From assembly GCA_963840055.1 (NCBI GenBank), contig CAWIXM010000008.1:434001-498000 (forward strand): 64,000 bases of DNA, written 5' to 3'. Of this stretch, positions 16,037 to 24,501 are shown in pieces (position 1 is the first letter of the stretch; every line of letters begins with the position of its first letter). Under the pieces are notes generated by a model. The model was not told where the DNA came from and did not search any database. It was given only the letters and a program-made list of their open reading frames with translations. Made by a program: the position numbers and the translations under genes. The DNA is from Rhodoplanes sp963840055. GTDB taxonomy: Bacteria > Pseudomonadota > Alphaproteobacteria > Rhizobiales > Xanthobacteraceae.

Positions 16037-16873
16037 TCAATGCGCGGTGAGGACCGGCACGTCGGCGTGGGTCAAGATATGACGGGTGGTGCCGCCGAAG
16101 ATCAGTTGCCGCAGCCGGCTCTGGGTGTACGCGCCCTTGACGACGAGGTCGCAGCCGAGGGCGCGGGCGCGATCGAGGATCACTGCCCCCGCGGTGCGAT
16201 TATCGCCCTTGAGCGTGATCGTGTCGGCGTCAATGCCGTGTAACGTCAAGTTCGCCGCCATCTCCTCCGCCGTGGGGCCCGGCACCTTAGCACCGTCGAT
16301 AGTGATAATGGTGATCTGTTCGGCCCGCGCGAGAAAGGGCATGGCGAAGGCGGTCGCGCGCGCCTGCTCGGTGCTGCAGTTCCATGCGATCAGAATGTTG
16401 CGGCCGACATGGGTCGGCGGAGTGGGCGGCGCGAGCAGGATGGGACGGCCACTCTCGAACAGCCCGGCCTCGAATGTGCTCATATACGGCCCGCGCGGGT
16501 CGTCGCTCGGCCGCCCGATCACAATCAGGTCGAACACGCGGCCGCGTTGCCCGATATAGCTGTCGCCTTCGGGCGCCTCGTCGACCCAGCCATAGGTCGG
16601 CGCGTTTTGCCGTTGCCGCGTGCGGGACACGCCGCGCTCCCGCATGAAGCTTTCGAACAGTTCGCGCGACTGCCGCGCGGCCTCCGCGTTTTCCTCCTCG
16701 AAAAAGGCGAACGACGCCGAGGGCGCGACGTCCATCGCCACCACGGTCGGCGCCGCGACCCGGACCGCGAAGCCTTCTATATGGCTGTTGAAATCCTTGG
16801 CGACCAGCAACGCGGTTTCGAGCGTCGAACGCATGATGACGTTCGGTTCGGTGGGCACGAGGATCGTTTTCAC
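16037..16873 (-). CDS. Universal stress protein, UspA family
   Basis: Cytosolic stress protein of 278 residues. It starts MKTILVPTEPNVIMRSTLET, a Usp beta1-alpha1 unit, and ends with the Usp nucleotide-loop signature GAYTQSRLRQLIFGGTTRHI followed by LTHADVPVLTAH. The length and the internal segment GRNILIAWNCSTEQARATAF suggest two Usp domains in tandem. The C-terminal domain is the better conserved. No operon partner is nearby. Confidence 0.92.
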   Translation of the reverse strand: MKTILVPTEPNVIMRSTLETALLVAKDFNSHIEGFAVRVAAPTVVAMDVAPSASFAFFEEENAEAARQSRELFESFMRERGVSRTRQRQNAPTYGWVDEAPEGDSYIGQRGRVFDLIVIGRPSDDPRGPYMSTFEAGLFESGRPILLAPPTPPTHVGRNILIAWNCSTEQARATAFAMPFLARAEQITIITIDGAKVPGPTAEEMAANLTLHGIDADTITLKGDNRTAGAVILDRARALGCDLVVKGAYTQSRLRQLIFGGTTRHILTHADVPVLTAH

Positions 16874-17527
16874 GGCGAAGGTCTCCTGCGCTCAGGGCGA
16901 AATTCCATTCCGGTCGGGTCGGAACGCCCTCTGCCCATTCTTCTGCAGCGCCAATTCCGGCGAACGGTTTGCGCGCCGCCGCCGGAATACGGTCGGTTGC
17001 GACGACATGCGAGCGTCGCGCGAGTCATGATGCGGCGGGACTTGTATCGGATCAAGAATGCGCAGTTTAGCGCAGCGATGTTTGCAGCGAGCGCCAGAAT
17101 GCTGCCTCAGCAGCAGACAATAAAAAACGCCCCCGAAGGAGCGTCACATTTCACGAGATCATGACATGTCGGAAGCGGCTAAGGAAGGGCCTTGCCTCAC
17201 TGATGCGGCCCGATGACGCCGCTTCCGACCGTGTCCGTTGTGAAGGAAGCCGCTACGCTGCCGTCCCAACGCAGACTGCAGCGATCATCGCGGCATTGCG
17301 AGCCCGGCGGCATTGCACCTCCGATTTCCGCACCGATCTCCCGGCGCTTTTGGCTGCGTTCAAGCATGAAAATCATCGCGCCGAAGCGCCCATCTGTCAA
17401 GGCCGGAAGGGTCGAGAAACCGACATGTTCGCATAGCCAGTCGCCAACGACAGGGCGGACGCGGAAAGCCCAATCAGTTATGCGGGCGGCCGCCGCCGCG
17501 ATCCCACGCGGCGTGTTTTGCTGACGC
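16874..17527. other. Intergenic region with no confident gene
   Basis: About 650 bp. It holds a strong reverse-strand terminator (17122-17144). On the reverse strand, bases from about 17520 down to 17197 form an open frame (including RITDWAFRVRPVVGDWLCEH and VGFSTLPALTDGRFGAMIFM) without a convincing start codon. It could be a decayed gene or chance. Nothing else was recognised. Confidence 0.35.
17122..17144 (-). terminator. Rho-independent terminator with a UUCG tetraloop, reverse strand
   Basis: Read on the reverse strand: ACGCTCC TTCG GGGGCGT followed by TTTTT. The seven-pair stem (one G-T wobble) closed by C(UUCG)G plus a T run is a textbook intrinsic terminator. The nearest reverse-strand gene ends about 380 bp upstream, at 17528, so the transcript it ends may be a long 3' tail, the unclear ORF above, or an unannotated small RNA. 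Confidence 0.75.
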
Positions 17528-17875
17528 TTATTGCACGTAGCGCGTCGGCGTGGAACCAGTGCGACCGAACAAAGCGGTTAGAACGGTTGCTGCTTCCGGA
17601 GCGCGGAGGATGAGCGCGCCGGCGGCGTCGTCGATCGATGCGGTGACAGAGCTCCGCGCCACCGCCGCGGCGAAAAACACCCGCAGCGCAGTTTGCACCT
17701 CGGCCGGCATGGCGAGAAAGGCTCGGATGAATTCGAGCAAGCCCGGTTCCTGACTCCAATAATAGCATTCGACCAGCCGCTCAACGCCGCCCGCCTGCGC
17801 GATCAGGTTTTGCACCAGACTGAGGAGTTCGGACTGGGTATCTTGGTCGAATTCGAGGCATTCGCTGCGGCTCAT
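17528..17875 (-). CDS. Hypothetical protein (115 aa)
   Basis: The frame starts MSRSECLEFDQDTQSELLSL, then VQNLIAQAGGVERLVECYYW and SQEPGLLEFIRAFLAMPAEV. It ends FGRTGSTPTRYVQ. Predicted largely helical, cytosolic, no signal peptide, acidic N-terminal half. Residue composition and codon use are those of a real gene, but I do not recognise the family. A GC-rich inverted repeat (CCCGCCCCC ... CGGGGGCGGG, about 17896-17930) lies just upstream of its start and may affect expression. Confidence 0.6.
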   Translation of the reverse strand: MSRSECLEFDQDTQSELLSLVQNLIAQAGGVERLVECYYWSQEPGLLEFIRAFLAMPAEVQTALRVFFAAAVARSSVTASIDDAAGALILRAPEAATVLTALFGRTGSTPTRYVQ

Positions 17876-18280
17876 TGCCCGGTCCCCCGTTCCTGTCCCG
17901 CCCCCATCGACGTAAAGGCGGGGGCGGGCAATCGTTATGGGATCGAGCCTTAGCGCATTAGCCCATTGGGGGGTGGTGAACTACGTCACAGGGCGGATCG
18001 GGAACGTAAGAGCCGGATGGCGCGATCGCTTGGCTAATGGATCGAACAGCATTGGTCCGGTGCGGGCAATCGATGGAATTTTCAGAAAGCGAAAACGTAT
18101 TCCCTATACTAATGTCGATGAAACGGGTATTTTTTTATAGCGGTCATTGTTCGGACATATTGGGCCGGCCCTTTTGTGGCTATTCGCAGCCGCTAGGAGC
18201 GTTCCGATGAACGACATCCGAGCCCAGCATGCGCGAGAGCGAAACCTATAATCGTCAGCATGCGAGAGGAGGATTGAATC

Positions 18281-18715
18281 ATGGGCGAAAGGCGTCGTGA
18301 CGCCGTTGATTTGTTGGTCGGTCGCAATATCCGCATCCTCCGGCAGGATCGCGGCATGTCGCAGACCGCGCTCGGCAGGAAGATCGACGTCACGTTTCAG
18401 CAAGTGCAAAAATACGAAAACGGGACTAATCGCGTCGGCAGCGGTCGGCTGTACAAGATCGCGTCCATTCTCGGCGTCCCGATCACCGCCTTCTTTGAAG
18501 GGGCCCATCAAGCGGGCAACGAGGATGGTGGACCGTCGCCTGTGGCCATGCTGGCGGAGCCCTATGTCTTGCGCTTGCTGCAGGCGTTCTGCGCGCTGGA
18601 AGACATGGAACTTCGGCGCTCGCTCGCCGAGCTTGCGGAATATATGGCGGCCGAGACGCTTCCCACGCGAGGCGGTGATCGAAGCGCCGACAAGCCAAAT
18701 CGTCTCCGGCCCTGA
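18281..18715 (+). CDS. XRE-family helix-turn-helix transcriptional regulator
   Basis: A 144-residue cytosolic regulator. The HTH spans about residues 13-68: LVGRNIRILRQDRGMSQTAL, GRKIDVTFQQVQKYENGTNR, VGSGRLYKIASILGVPITAF. This layout matches the common rhizobial XRE proteins that often act in stress or development. The C-terminal helix (LRLLQAFCALEDMELRRSLA) is probably for dimerisation. A strong RBS (GAGAGGAGGATTG) precedes the ATG. It converges with glgM; stops are about 80 bp apart. Confidence 0.9.
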   Translation: MGERRRDAVDLLVGRNIRILRQDRGMSQTALGRKIDVTFQQVQKYENGTNRVGSGRLYKIASILGVPITAFFEGAHQAGNEDGGPSPVAMLAEPYVLRLLQAFCALEDMELRRSLAELAEYMAAETLPTRGGDRSADKPNRLRP

Positions 18716-18797
18716 GTCTGATCGTTTGTGCACGCAGCAAATTACTTGCCAGCCGAGGCTGGCGCTGCACCATATCGCCGCGCCACCGAGCACGGGA

Positions 18798-20045
18798 TTA
18801 TTGTTGCGGCTCGACCGAGTATTGCGCGCGCAGCCTTAGGTACAGTTCGTACGTTTGTTGTGCGATGCTGCGCCAACTATAGCGCTCCTCGACCCGCTGG
18901 CGGCCCGCTTCGCACATACGCTTCCATAATTCTGGGTCATTGGCGATACGGTTGATCGCCTCGGCAAGCCCGCGTTCGAAACGGGCCGGGGCGACCGGAT
19001 CATGCGGCGGCTCCGGAGACAAATGCGGGTCGACCAGGATGCCGGTCTCGCCCTCCACGACGACTTCGCGGATGCCGCCGACGGCGCTGCCGACGACCGG
19101 CGTATTGCAGGCCATCGCCTCCAAATTGATGATGCCGAACGGCTCATAAATCGACGGACAGCAAAACACCGTGGCGTGCGAGTAAAGCGCGATGGTTTCC
19201 TGGCGCGGCAGCATTTTCGGAATCCAGACAATGCCGGGGCGGTGGTCTTGCAATTCGCGCACGATCTCCTCGATCTCGCGCTGCATGGCGAGCGTGTCGG
19301 CGTCGCCGGCGCACAGCACGACTTGCAGCTTGGGATCGATATAGGGGATCGCCTGGAGCAGATAATACAGGCCCTTCTGCCGCGTCATGCGTCCGACGAA
19401 CAGCACATAGGGGCGGTCGGGGTCGACGCCGAGCTGGGCGAGCACGTGAGGGGCGTGCACCGGCTTGTATTCTTCGGTGTCGATCCCATTGGGGATGATA
19501 ACGACCTTGGACGGGTCCACATCGAACAGGCGCAGAATGTCTTCGCGCGTGCTTTGCGAGACAGCGATGATCGCATCGGCGGATTCCAAAGCAGTTCCCT
19601 CGATCCAGCGGGCGAGATCGTAGCCGTGGCCGAGCTGCTCGCGCTTCCACGGTCGCAGCGGCTCCAGCGAGTGGACCGTGATCACCATGGGGATGTTGTA
19701 GAGAATCTTCGCGAGAATGCCGCTGAAATGCGTGTACCAAGTGTGGCAGTGAATAAGCTCGAGATTGCCTTCGAGCTCGTCGCCGATGCCCTGTCCGACG
19801 AAGGCGAGGCAGGTGCTTAAGGCCCGGAGCGGCGAGACGAAGGATTGCGGGCAGCCGGCGAAATGAGTGGTGTCTACCTTGATGCCGCGCACATGCAGTT
19901 GGCCGTCGTCGTAAATCTGGTCGTGGAAGCTGCGCACCTCGACCGGAGTGAGCTTTGCGAGTTCACGTGACAGGTATTCGACGTGAACGCCGGCGCCGCC
20001 ATAGACGTAAGGCGGGAATTCATTGGTGGCGAGTAGAACGCGCAT
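18798..20045 (-). CDS. glgM: GT4-family glycogen/maltose-1-phosphate synthase (GlgA/GlgM type)
   Basis: GT-B glycosyltransferase of 415 residues, shorter than classical GlgA (about 480) and close to the actinobacterial-type GlgM. GlgM makes maltose-1-phosphate from ADP-glucose and glucose-1-phosphate. The N-terminal motif is YGGAGVHVEYLSREL, the hinge VSQSTREDIL, the donor region FVGRMTRQKGLYYLLQA, and the E-X7-E motif YEPFGIINLEAM, with GGIREVVVEGETG after it. It lies 135 bp downstream of glgE on the same strand. The pairing with glgE is the main argument for GlgM over GlgA; substrate is inferred. Confidence 0.87.
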   Translation of the reverse strand: MRVLLATNEFPPYVYGGAGVHVEYLSRELAKLTPVEVRSFHDQIYDDGQLHVRGIKVDTTHFAGCPQSFVSPLRALSTCLAFVGQGIGDELEGNLELIHCHTWYTHFSGILAKILYNIPMVITVHSLEPLRPWKREQLGHGYDLARWIEGTALESADAIIAVSQSTREDILRLFDVDPSKVVIIPNGIDTEEYKPVHAPHVLAQLGVDPDRPYVLFVGRMTRQKGLYYLLQAIPYIDPKLQVVLCAGDADTLAMQREIEEIVRELQDHRPGIVWIPKMLPRQETIALYSHATVFCCPSIYEPFGIINLEAMACNTPVVGSAVGGIREVVVEGETGILVDPHLSPEPPHDPVAPARFERGLAEAINRIANDPELWKRMCEAGRQRVEERYSWRSIAQQTYELYLRLRAQYSVEPQQ

Positions 20046-20180
20046 CGTAGTGATGCCTCTGTCGAGTAACGGTCCGGCGGCACGCGCCGCCCTTCACGCA
20101 CGGGTGCGCGGCATGACGAAGCTGCGGTCGAACCAACGTGGGTGCTTGCGAAGAAATCCTTTCCCGCGCTGAGGCGAGGA

Positions 20181-22355
20181 TCAAGTGATGCAACGAAACA
20201 GAATGGCCGGGTCTTTCTCTGGATCGATGAGCAGCCGCAGACCGCCCCATTCGATCATTCGCTGTTCGCCGGTCAGCAGGTTCTCCACCGCCCTCACCGG
20301 TCGGCGTGCGCCCTCTGGCCCGATTTGCAGGTCGCCGAAATGGAACCAGACCTCGTAGGGGCCGTGGCCGAGCGCGATGGCGACGGCGACGGCATTATCG
20401 CGGGCGACCAACTCTTTTACGAAGCCGGTCACCTCGGCACTGTCGACCATGACAAAGTGGAGATTGGCGGTCTGCTGGAGCGCGGCGTTCTCGCGTCGAA
20501 TCGTGTTCAGCTGCGTGATGTAATCCTCGATGTTGCCGGGGGCGTTCCAGTCACGCGGCTTGATCTCGTACTTCTCGGAATCGAGATACTCTTCTCTTCC
20601 CGGCCCCAGCGGGACATGCTCCAGGAGTTCGAAACCGCTATAGACCCCGTAACTTGCGGACAGCGTCGCGGCGAGCGCCACGCGCGACTTGAACATCCAC
20701 CTCTCACCCGCCTGCAGATGAAACGGGAGAATGTCCGGCGTGTTGACGAAGAAGTTCGGCCGGAAATACTCGCGTTCGGGATATCGCGTGATCTCGGTGA
20801 GGTAATCCTCGAATTCCATCTTGCCGGTGCGCCAGGTGAAGTAGGTGTAGGACTGGGTGAAGCCGACCTTTGCCAGCGCTTTCATCACCTTGGGGCGGGT
20901 GAACGCTTCCGATAGAAATACCACGTCGGGATAGCGCGTTTGCACTTCGCGAATGACCCATTCCCAGAACGGGAACGGCTTGGTGTGCGGATTGTCGACG
21001 CGGAATATGCGCACGCCGTGCTCCGCCCAGTGCAAGAAAACGTCGCGCAGCGCGTTCCACAGCGCCACGCGGTCGGCGCAGTAGAAATCCGGGTTGACGA
21101 TGTCCTCGTATTTCTTCGGTGGATTCTCGGCGTAGCGCATCGACCCGTCGGCGCGCCGCTTGAACCATTGCGGATGGTTCTTGAGCCACGGATGGTCGGG
21201 CGAACACTGCGTCGCAAAGTCGAGTGCGATCTCCAGCCCGTGGGCCTTGGCCGCGTCGATCAGCCGGTGGAAATCGGCGTGTGTGCCGAGCTCGGGATGG
21301 ATCGCGTCGTGGCCGCCCTCGTCGCTTCCGATGGCGTAGGGGCTGCCCGGATCATCAGGCCCGGCCGTGAGCGAATTGTTCTTGCCCTTGCGGTTGGTTT
21401 TGCCGATCGGGTGGATCGGCGTGAAATAGAGCACGTCGTAACCCTGTTCGGCGATGTCGGGCAGGCGGGCGATCACGTCGTCGAAGGTGCCGTGCCGGTG
21501 CGGGTCGTTGGTCTGACTGCGGGGAAACAACTCATACCACGCGCCGGTGCGCGCGCGGGGCCGTTCCACGATAAAAGGAAACGAATCGCTCCAAGTGAGG
21601 TCCGGCCGCGCCTCGACTTCCGCCATCAGCGCGGCGAGTTCCTCCTGCAGCAACGGCTCCGGCGCGCGCGCACGGTCGAACGCGTCGAGCACCGCCTGCA
21701 TCGCGCCGGCGCGCCCGCCCGCCCGCGCGAGCGCCGCGGCGACCAGCGCGCGCCCTTCCAGCAGTTCCACCTCGATGGGAACGCCCGCTTTCTGCTTGAC
21801 CAGGCAGTCGCGCCGCCAAGTGGCGAAGACGGATGTCCACGCCGCGATCGAATAGACGTGGCGGCCGAGTTCGTGCGGGGTGAAGACGCCGCGCCAGCGG
21901 TCGTTGTCGTAGAACGCCATGGGGACGGTTTGCCAGGCGGTGTCGCCCTCGCGCCGCCAGCGCAGGGTTGCAGCGATCACCTCATGCCCGTCGCGGAATA
22001 TGTCCGCCATCACCTCGATCGGTTCGCCGACGATCCGCTTGAACGGGAAGCGGCCGCCGTCGACCCTGGGATCGATGGCCTCGATGAAAAAGGTGCGGCT
22101 GGCAACGCCCGGCCCAAAGGACGGCGCGTCCGCGGCCGGGTGCGGCGCCTGTTCCTGGACGATTGTCGTCGCGGAAGTCGTATGAACTGGTCTTTTCGGC
22201 CTGGGAGCGCGGGTCGCAGGTTTTTTCGTATCCACGGCGTCACCGTCCAAAATGGGAAGGAATGAGGTGGTGACCGCGAGCGCCAATTCGGCATCTCGCA
22301 AGCGCGAAGCTGTTATCTTGCTTTTCCGCGCCGTCGGCAAGGCCGTCGAAAGCAT
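20181..22355 (-). CDS. glgE: Alpha-1,4-glucan:maltose-1-phosphate maltosyltransferase GlgE
   Basis: GH13_3 enzyme that extends alpha-glucans with maltosyl units from maltose-1-phosphate. Motifs: YDVLYFTPIHPIGKTNRKGK, GLEIALDFATQCSPDHPWLK, the nucleophile Asp454 in GVRIFRVDNPHTKPFPFWEW, and the acid/base Glu483 in VVFLSEAFTRPK. The first 85 residues (lysine, alanine and proline-rich) precede the conserved FFIEAIDPRVDGGRFPFKR, so the real start may be internal. With glgM downstream it forms the GlgE route to glycogen-like glucan. TreS/Mak genes feeding the same route are not in this window. Confidence 0.95.
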   Translation of the reverse strand: MLSTALPTARKSKITASRLRDAELALAVTTSFLPILDGDAVDTKKPATRAPRPKRPVHTTSATTIVQEQAPHPAADAPSFGPGVASRTFFIEAIDPRVDGGRFPFKRIVGEPIEVMADIFRDGHEVIAATLRWRREGDTAWQTVPMAFYDNDRWRGVFTPHELGRHVYSIAAWTSVFATWRRDCLVKQKAGVPIEVELLEGRALVAAALARAGGRAGAMQAVLDAFDRARAPEPLLQEELAALMAEVEARPDLTWSDSFPFIVERPRARTGAWYELFPRSQTNDPHRHGTFDDVIARLPDIAEQGYDVLYFTPIHPIGKTNRKGKNNSLTAGPDDPGSPYAIGSDEGGHDAIHPELGTHADFHRLIDAAKAHGLEIALDFATQCSPDHPWLKNHPQWFKRRADGSMRYAENPPKKYEDIVNPDFYCADRVALWNALRDVFLHWAEHGVRIFRVDNPHTKPFPFWEWVIREVQTRYPDVVFLSEAFTRPKVMKALAKVGFTQSYTYFTWRTGKMEFEDYLTEITRYPEREYFRPNFFVNTPDILPFHLQAGERWMFKSRVALAATLSASYGVYSGFELLEHVPLGPGREEYLDSEKYEIKPRDWNAPGNIEDYITQLNTIRRENAALQQTANLHFVMVDSAEVTGFVKELVARDNAVAVAIALGHGPYEVWFHFGDLQIGPEGARRPVRAVENLLTGEQRMIEWGGLRLLIDPEKDPAILFRCIT

Positions 22356-22654
22356 TAATGGTAACGCCGTAAAGATGATGCTGTGCGCGTTCCTATCGCC
22401 AAAGCCGGTGGGCGACGCGGGGCGAGATCTACTGCAGGGCGAAGAGGAGGCGGGGCAGAAAAATAACGGCCTGTTTTGCCCTATAACGAATTGTCGGCGA
22501 CAGACTTGCTGCGAGCCCTATCCAACTCGCGAAGCGTCCCTGAGGCACCCTAGCGCCGGGCGATGGCCTCGACGAGGATGCGCTGCGCCGGCTCGAGCCG
22601 GCTTGCCAGCCCATCGGGAACGCCCGCCTCGCGCAGCATCGGCGTGGCAAACCG
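22356..22654. other. Upstream region of glgE
   Basis: About 300 bp between glgE and the DsbA-like gene, both on the reverse strand. Immediately after the DsbA-like stop codon the same frame stays open for about 33 codons (containing MLREAGVPDGLASRLEPAQR) to a stop near 22556. This could be a former C-terminal extension or a small gene; no RBS was identified. No terminator was seen. Confidence 0.3.
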
Positions 22655-23293
22655 CTATTCCGCATGCTGGCGGCGCGCACCGTACCGCGCCTTGCGCGCC
22701 GCCAGCATGGCCGGCAAGTCAAAGACCGGATCGCCCGCGAGATAGGCGCGAAGCATCGGCAGCGAATCCTCGCCCCAGAACAGACGGCCCGCGACCAGAA
22801 TCGTCGGCACCCCGAAGACGCCCGCAGCGACCGCGGCGTCGGTGTTGTCGCGCAATTGCTGCTTGACCGCCGGCGCTTCGATCAACGCGTCCGGGTCCGC
22901 CAGCCCGAGCTTTTGCGCGAGGCCCCGCCAGGTGGAGGGCGCTTCCGGGTCGGCGCCGGTCGTATAAAGCGCGTCGAAGACCGCCGACGCCGCCGCGGGC
23001 GTTGAGCCCAGGGCGATGATCAGCCGCAGATAGCGCAACGGATTGAACGGGTGCACCGCCGGAATTTGGAACGGAATGCCGCAGGCACGCGCGCGAAAGG
23101 TGCAGAATTCGTAGACAAAGGTCCTCTTGGCCGGGATCTCGGCCGGCCCTTTGTTTCCGTGCGCGCTCAAGAGACCGGCGAACAGTACCGGCTTGCGCTC
23201 GAGCGCGAGCGGAAGATCGGTGCGCCGGAGCACCGCGTCGAGGAGATAAGCGAAAGGGGAAATGACATCGAAATACAAAGTCGGGGGTGTCAT
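22655..23293 (-). CDS. DsbA-like thioredoxin-fold protein, 2-hydroxychromene-2-carboxylate isomerase family
   Basis: Cytosolic kappa-class GST/HCCA isomerase-like protein of 212 residues. The N-terminus LYFDVISPFAYLLDAVLRRT has the SPFAYL motif that replaces the CXXC of true DsbA, so it is not a disulfide oxidase. The central segments are KRTFVYEFCTFRARACGIPF and HPFNPLRYLRLIIALGS. The C-terminal GVFGVPTILVAGRLFWGEDS is the conserved cis-Pro region. In characterised homologues the partner is glutathione. The substrate here is unknown, and no aromatic-degradation cluster is adjacent. Confidence 0.88.
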   Translation of the reverse strand: MTPPTLYFDVISPFAYLLDAVLRRTDLPLALERKPVLFAGLLSAHGNKGPAEIPAKRTFVYEFCTFRARACGIPFQIPAVHPFNPLRYLRLIIALGSTPAAASAVFDALYTTGADPEAPSTWRGLAQKLGLADPDALIEAPAVKQQLRDNTDAAVAAGVFGVPTILVAGRLFWGEDSLPMLRAYLAGDPVFDLPAMLAARKARYGARRQHAE

Positions 23294-23497
23294 GGGAGTT
23301 TCGTTTCCGGCGGGCGCGTCGGTGCGAGGTGCGTGCCGGGCAAGCGTAGCTCGAACGCAGTGCAGCGCAAATGCGGCGGGTGCGACGCGAAAGCCGGAGC
23401 CGCGCGAAGCTGGCCGGCGCAGGCGCTTCGCGCCTGCGAGTCTGATCTGCGCCCACGCGGGGCTGCCACACGCTTCACGGTTTCGTCAAACCTGGAA

Positions 23498-23513
23498 TGT
23501 GACGGATCGCACA
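23498..23513. promoter_or_regulatory. CRP/FNR-like inverted repeat upstream of the first small paralog
   Basis: TGTGACGGATCGCACA has the TGTG-N8-CACA symmetry of CRP/FNR-type operators. It lies 94 bp upstream of the ATG at 23592. The matching element 24188-24203 lies 95 bp upstream of the second paralog. Confidence 0.4.
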
Positions 23514-23591
23514 TCTAAGCCGCGCGCCTGGCGCTACTCTAGTGGGTAAGTTCGAGATCACGAGTCTCGACAAAAAACCCCGGAGGACGCC

Positions 23592-23819
23592 ATGACCACC
23601 CTCGACCGAAAGTGCGGCGATCCCGTCTGCTCTTACGCGGAGCCTCGCGCCAGCTTTTTCGACTGGGTTCTTCATGCGCATGCCAGCCTGCGCAATGTGC
23701 GCGCGCTGCGCGCCCACCATAAGCGCCGCGTCCACCTGCCGAGCGCCGATGTCGTGCGCCTTCGGCTGCGCCTGGGCCGCGGCCGCGACCTGCGCAAGGT
23801 CGAAAGCTGCTGGGCCTGA
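23592..23819 (+). CDS. Small protein, paralog 1 of a tandem pair (75 aa)
   Basis: A 75-residue basic protein after the RBS CCCCGGAGGACGCC. It shares with the protein at 24283 the start MTTLD, a central FFDWVLHAHASLRNVRALRA segment, the basic run HHKRRVHLP, and an arginine-rich tail. The shared pattern is FxDW(V/M)L(H/Y)AH...RAH(H/Y)(K/R)RR(V/I)xLP. No signal peptide or membrane segment. The upstream 100 bp is also similar between the copies, so promoter and gene were duplicated together. I do not recognise the family; the basic amphipathic middle resembles DUF1127-type rhizobial small proteins. Confidence 0.65.
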   Translation: MTTLDRKCGDPVCSYAEPRASFFDWVLHAHASLRNVRALRAHHKRRVHLPSADVVRLRLRLGRGRDLRKVESCWA

Positions 23820-23979
23820 CGCGGCTGACATAAAAGAGGTGAGGGGACACCATTCCCCTCCCTTGGCGGCGCAGCCCGGACTGCTCGCTGTGTATTGCAG
23901 GGAATGCGGGGATAGAGCGGCTTCATTTTGCTTTGCGCTTTGCGCTGCTGAGGCTTGCTTTGCTTTAATCCCGTCCGCG

Positions 23980-24170
23980 CATCTCCATCCTCCCCCGCGT
24001 CGCGGGGGAGGGGGACCCCCAGAGGTCGGTGGGGGGCCACACAATAGAGCGGTGTCGCCCCGAACAAAGCGGTGCTTTCCGATTGTTTGCATACGTGCAG
24101 CGCTTCGTTTATCCTGCTCTTTCACCATACTGCGCATGGCCCTCCTCCCCGTTGCGCGGGGGAGGATTGG
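23980..24170. repeat. Dispersed GC-rich hairpin repeats
   Basis: Two related elements, CATCCTCCCCCGCGTCGCGG (about 23987) with GGAGGGGGACCCCCAGAGGTCGGTGG after it, and CCTCCTCCCCGTTGCGCGGG (about 24139). Both are built on a CCTCCCCC/GGGGGAGG stem. Similar elements occur at 24628-24690, 33735-33800 and 33826-33860. They separate the two small paralogous genes. Confidence 0.6.
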
Positions 24171-24187
24171 TTGGATGACCACCGGAA

Positions 24188-24203
24188 TTTGACGAAACGC
24201 ACA
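24188..24203. promoter_or_regulatory. Second copy of the conserved upstream element
   Basis: TTTGACGAAACGCACA aligns with TGTGACGGATCGCACA at 23498; the common core is TGACGNNNCGCACA. It is 95 bp upstream of the ATG at 24283. The symmetry is weaker than in the first copy. Confidence 0.35.
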
Positions 24204-24282
24204 TTCCGGCCGCGCCGAATCAGCTAGGGTGGCCGTACAGGTTCGAAATCATGTGTTCGGAAAAAGACCCGCGGAGGACGCC

Positions 24283-24501
24283 ATGACTACCCTCGACCTC
24301 TCGTCCGATCCGCTCCTCGACGGCGACGCCGATCCCGGCTTCTCCTTTTCCGATTGGATGCTTTATGCGCATGTGGGCGTGCACGATACGCAGGTGATGC
24401 GCGCGCACTACCGCCGCCGCATCCGCCTGCCGATGCGCGATGCCGCGCGCATATGTGTCCGCGATGTCGCCGCGCGCCGGGCCGACCCGCGCATGAATTG
24501 A
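24283..24501 (+). CDS. Small protein, paralog 2 of a tandem pair (72 aa)
   Basis: A 72-residue protein starting MTTLDLSSDPLLDGDADPG. The start is set by the same RBS as paralog 1 (CGCGGAGGACGCC ATG). The conserved middle is FSDWMLYAHVGVHDTQVMRA followed by HYRRRIRLP. The N-terminal 20 residues are more acidic and the C-terminus less arginine-rich than in paralog 1, so the copies have diverged. No recognised domain. It is in the same orientation as paralog 1 and about 460 bp downstream of it. Confidence 0.68.
   Translation: MTTLDLSSDPLLDGDADPGFSFSDWMLYAHVGVHDTQVMRAHYRRRIRLPMRDAARICVRDVAARRADPRMN

Noticed and set aside
18746..18764. GCCAGCC...GGCTGGC hairpin between the XRE gene and glgM as a bidirectional terminator
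   Set aside because: No T run follows on either strand; support is too weak.
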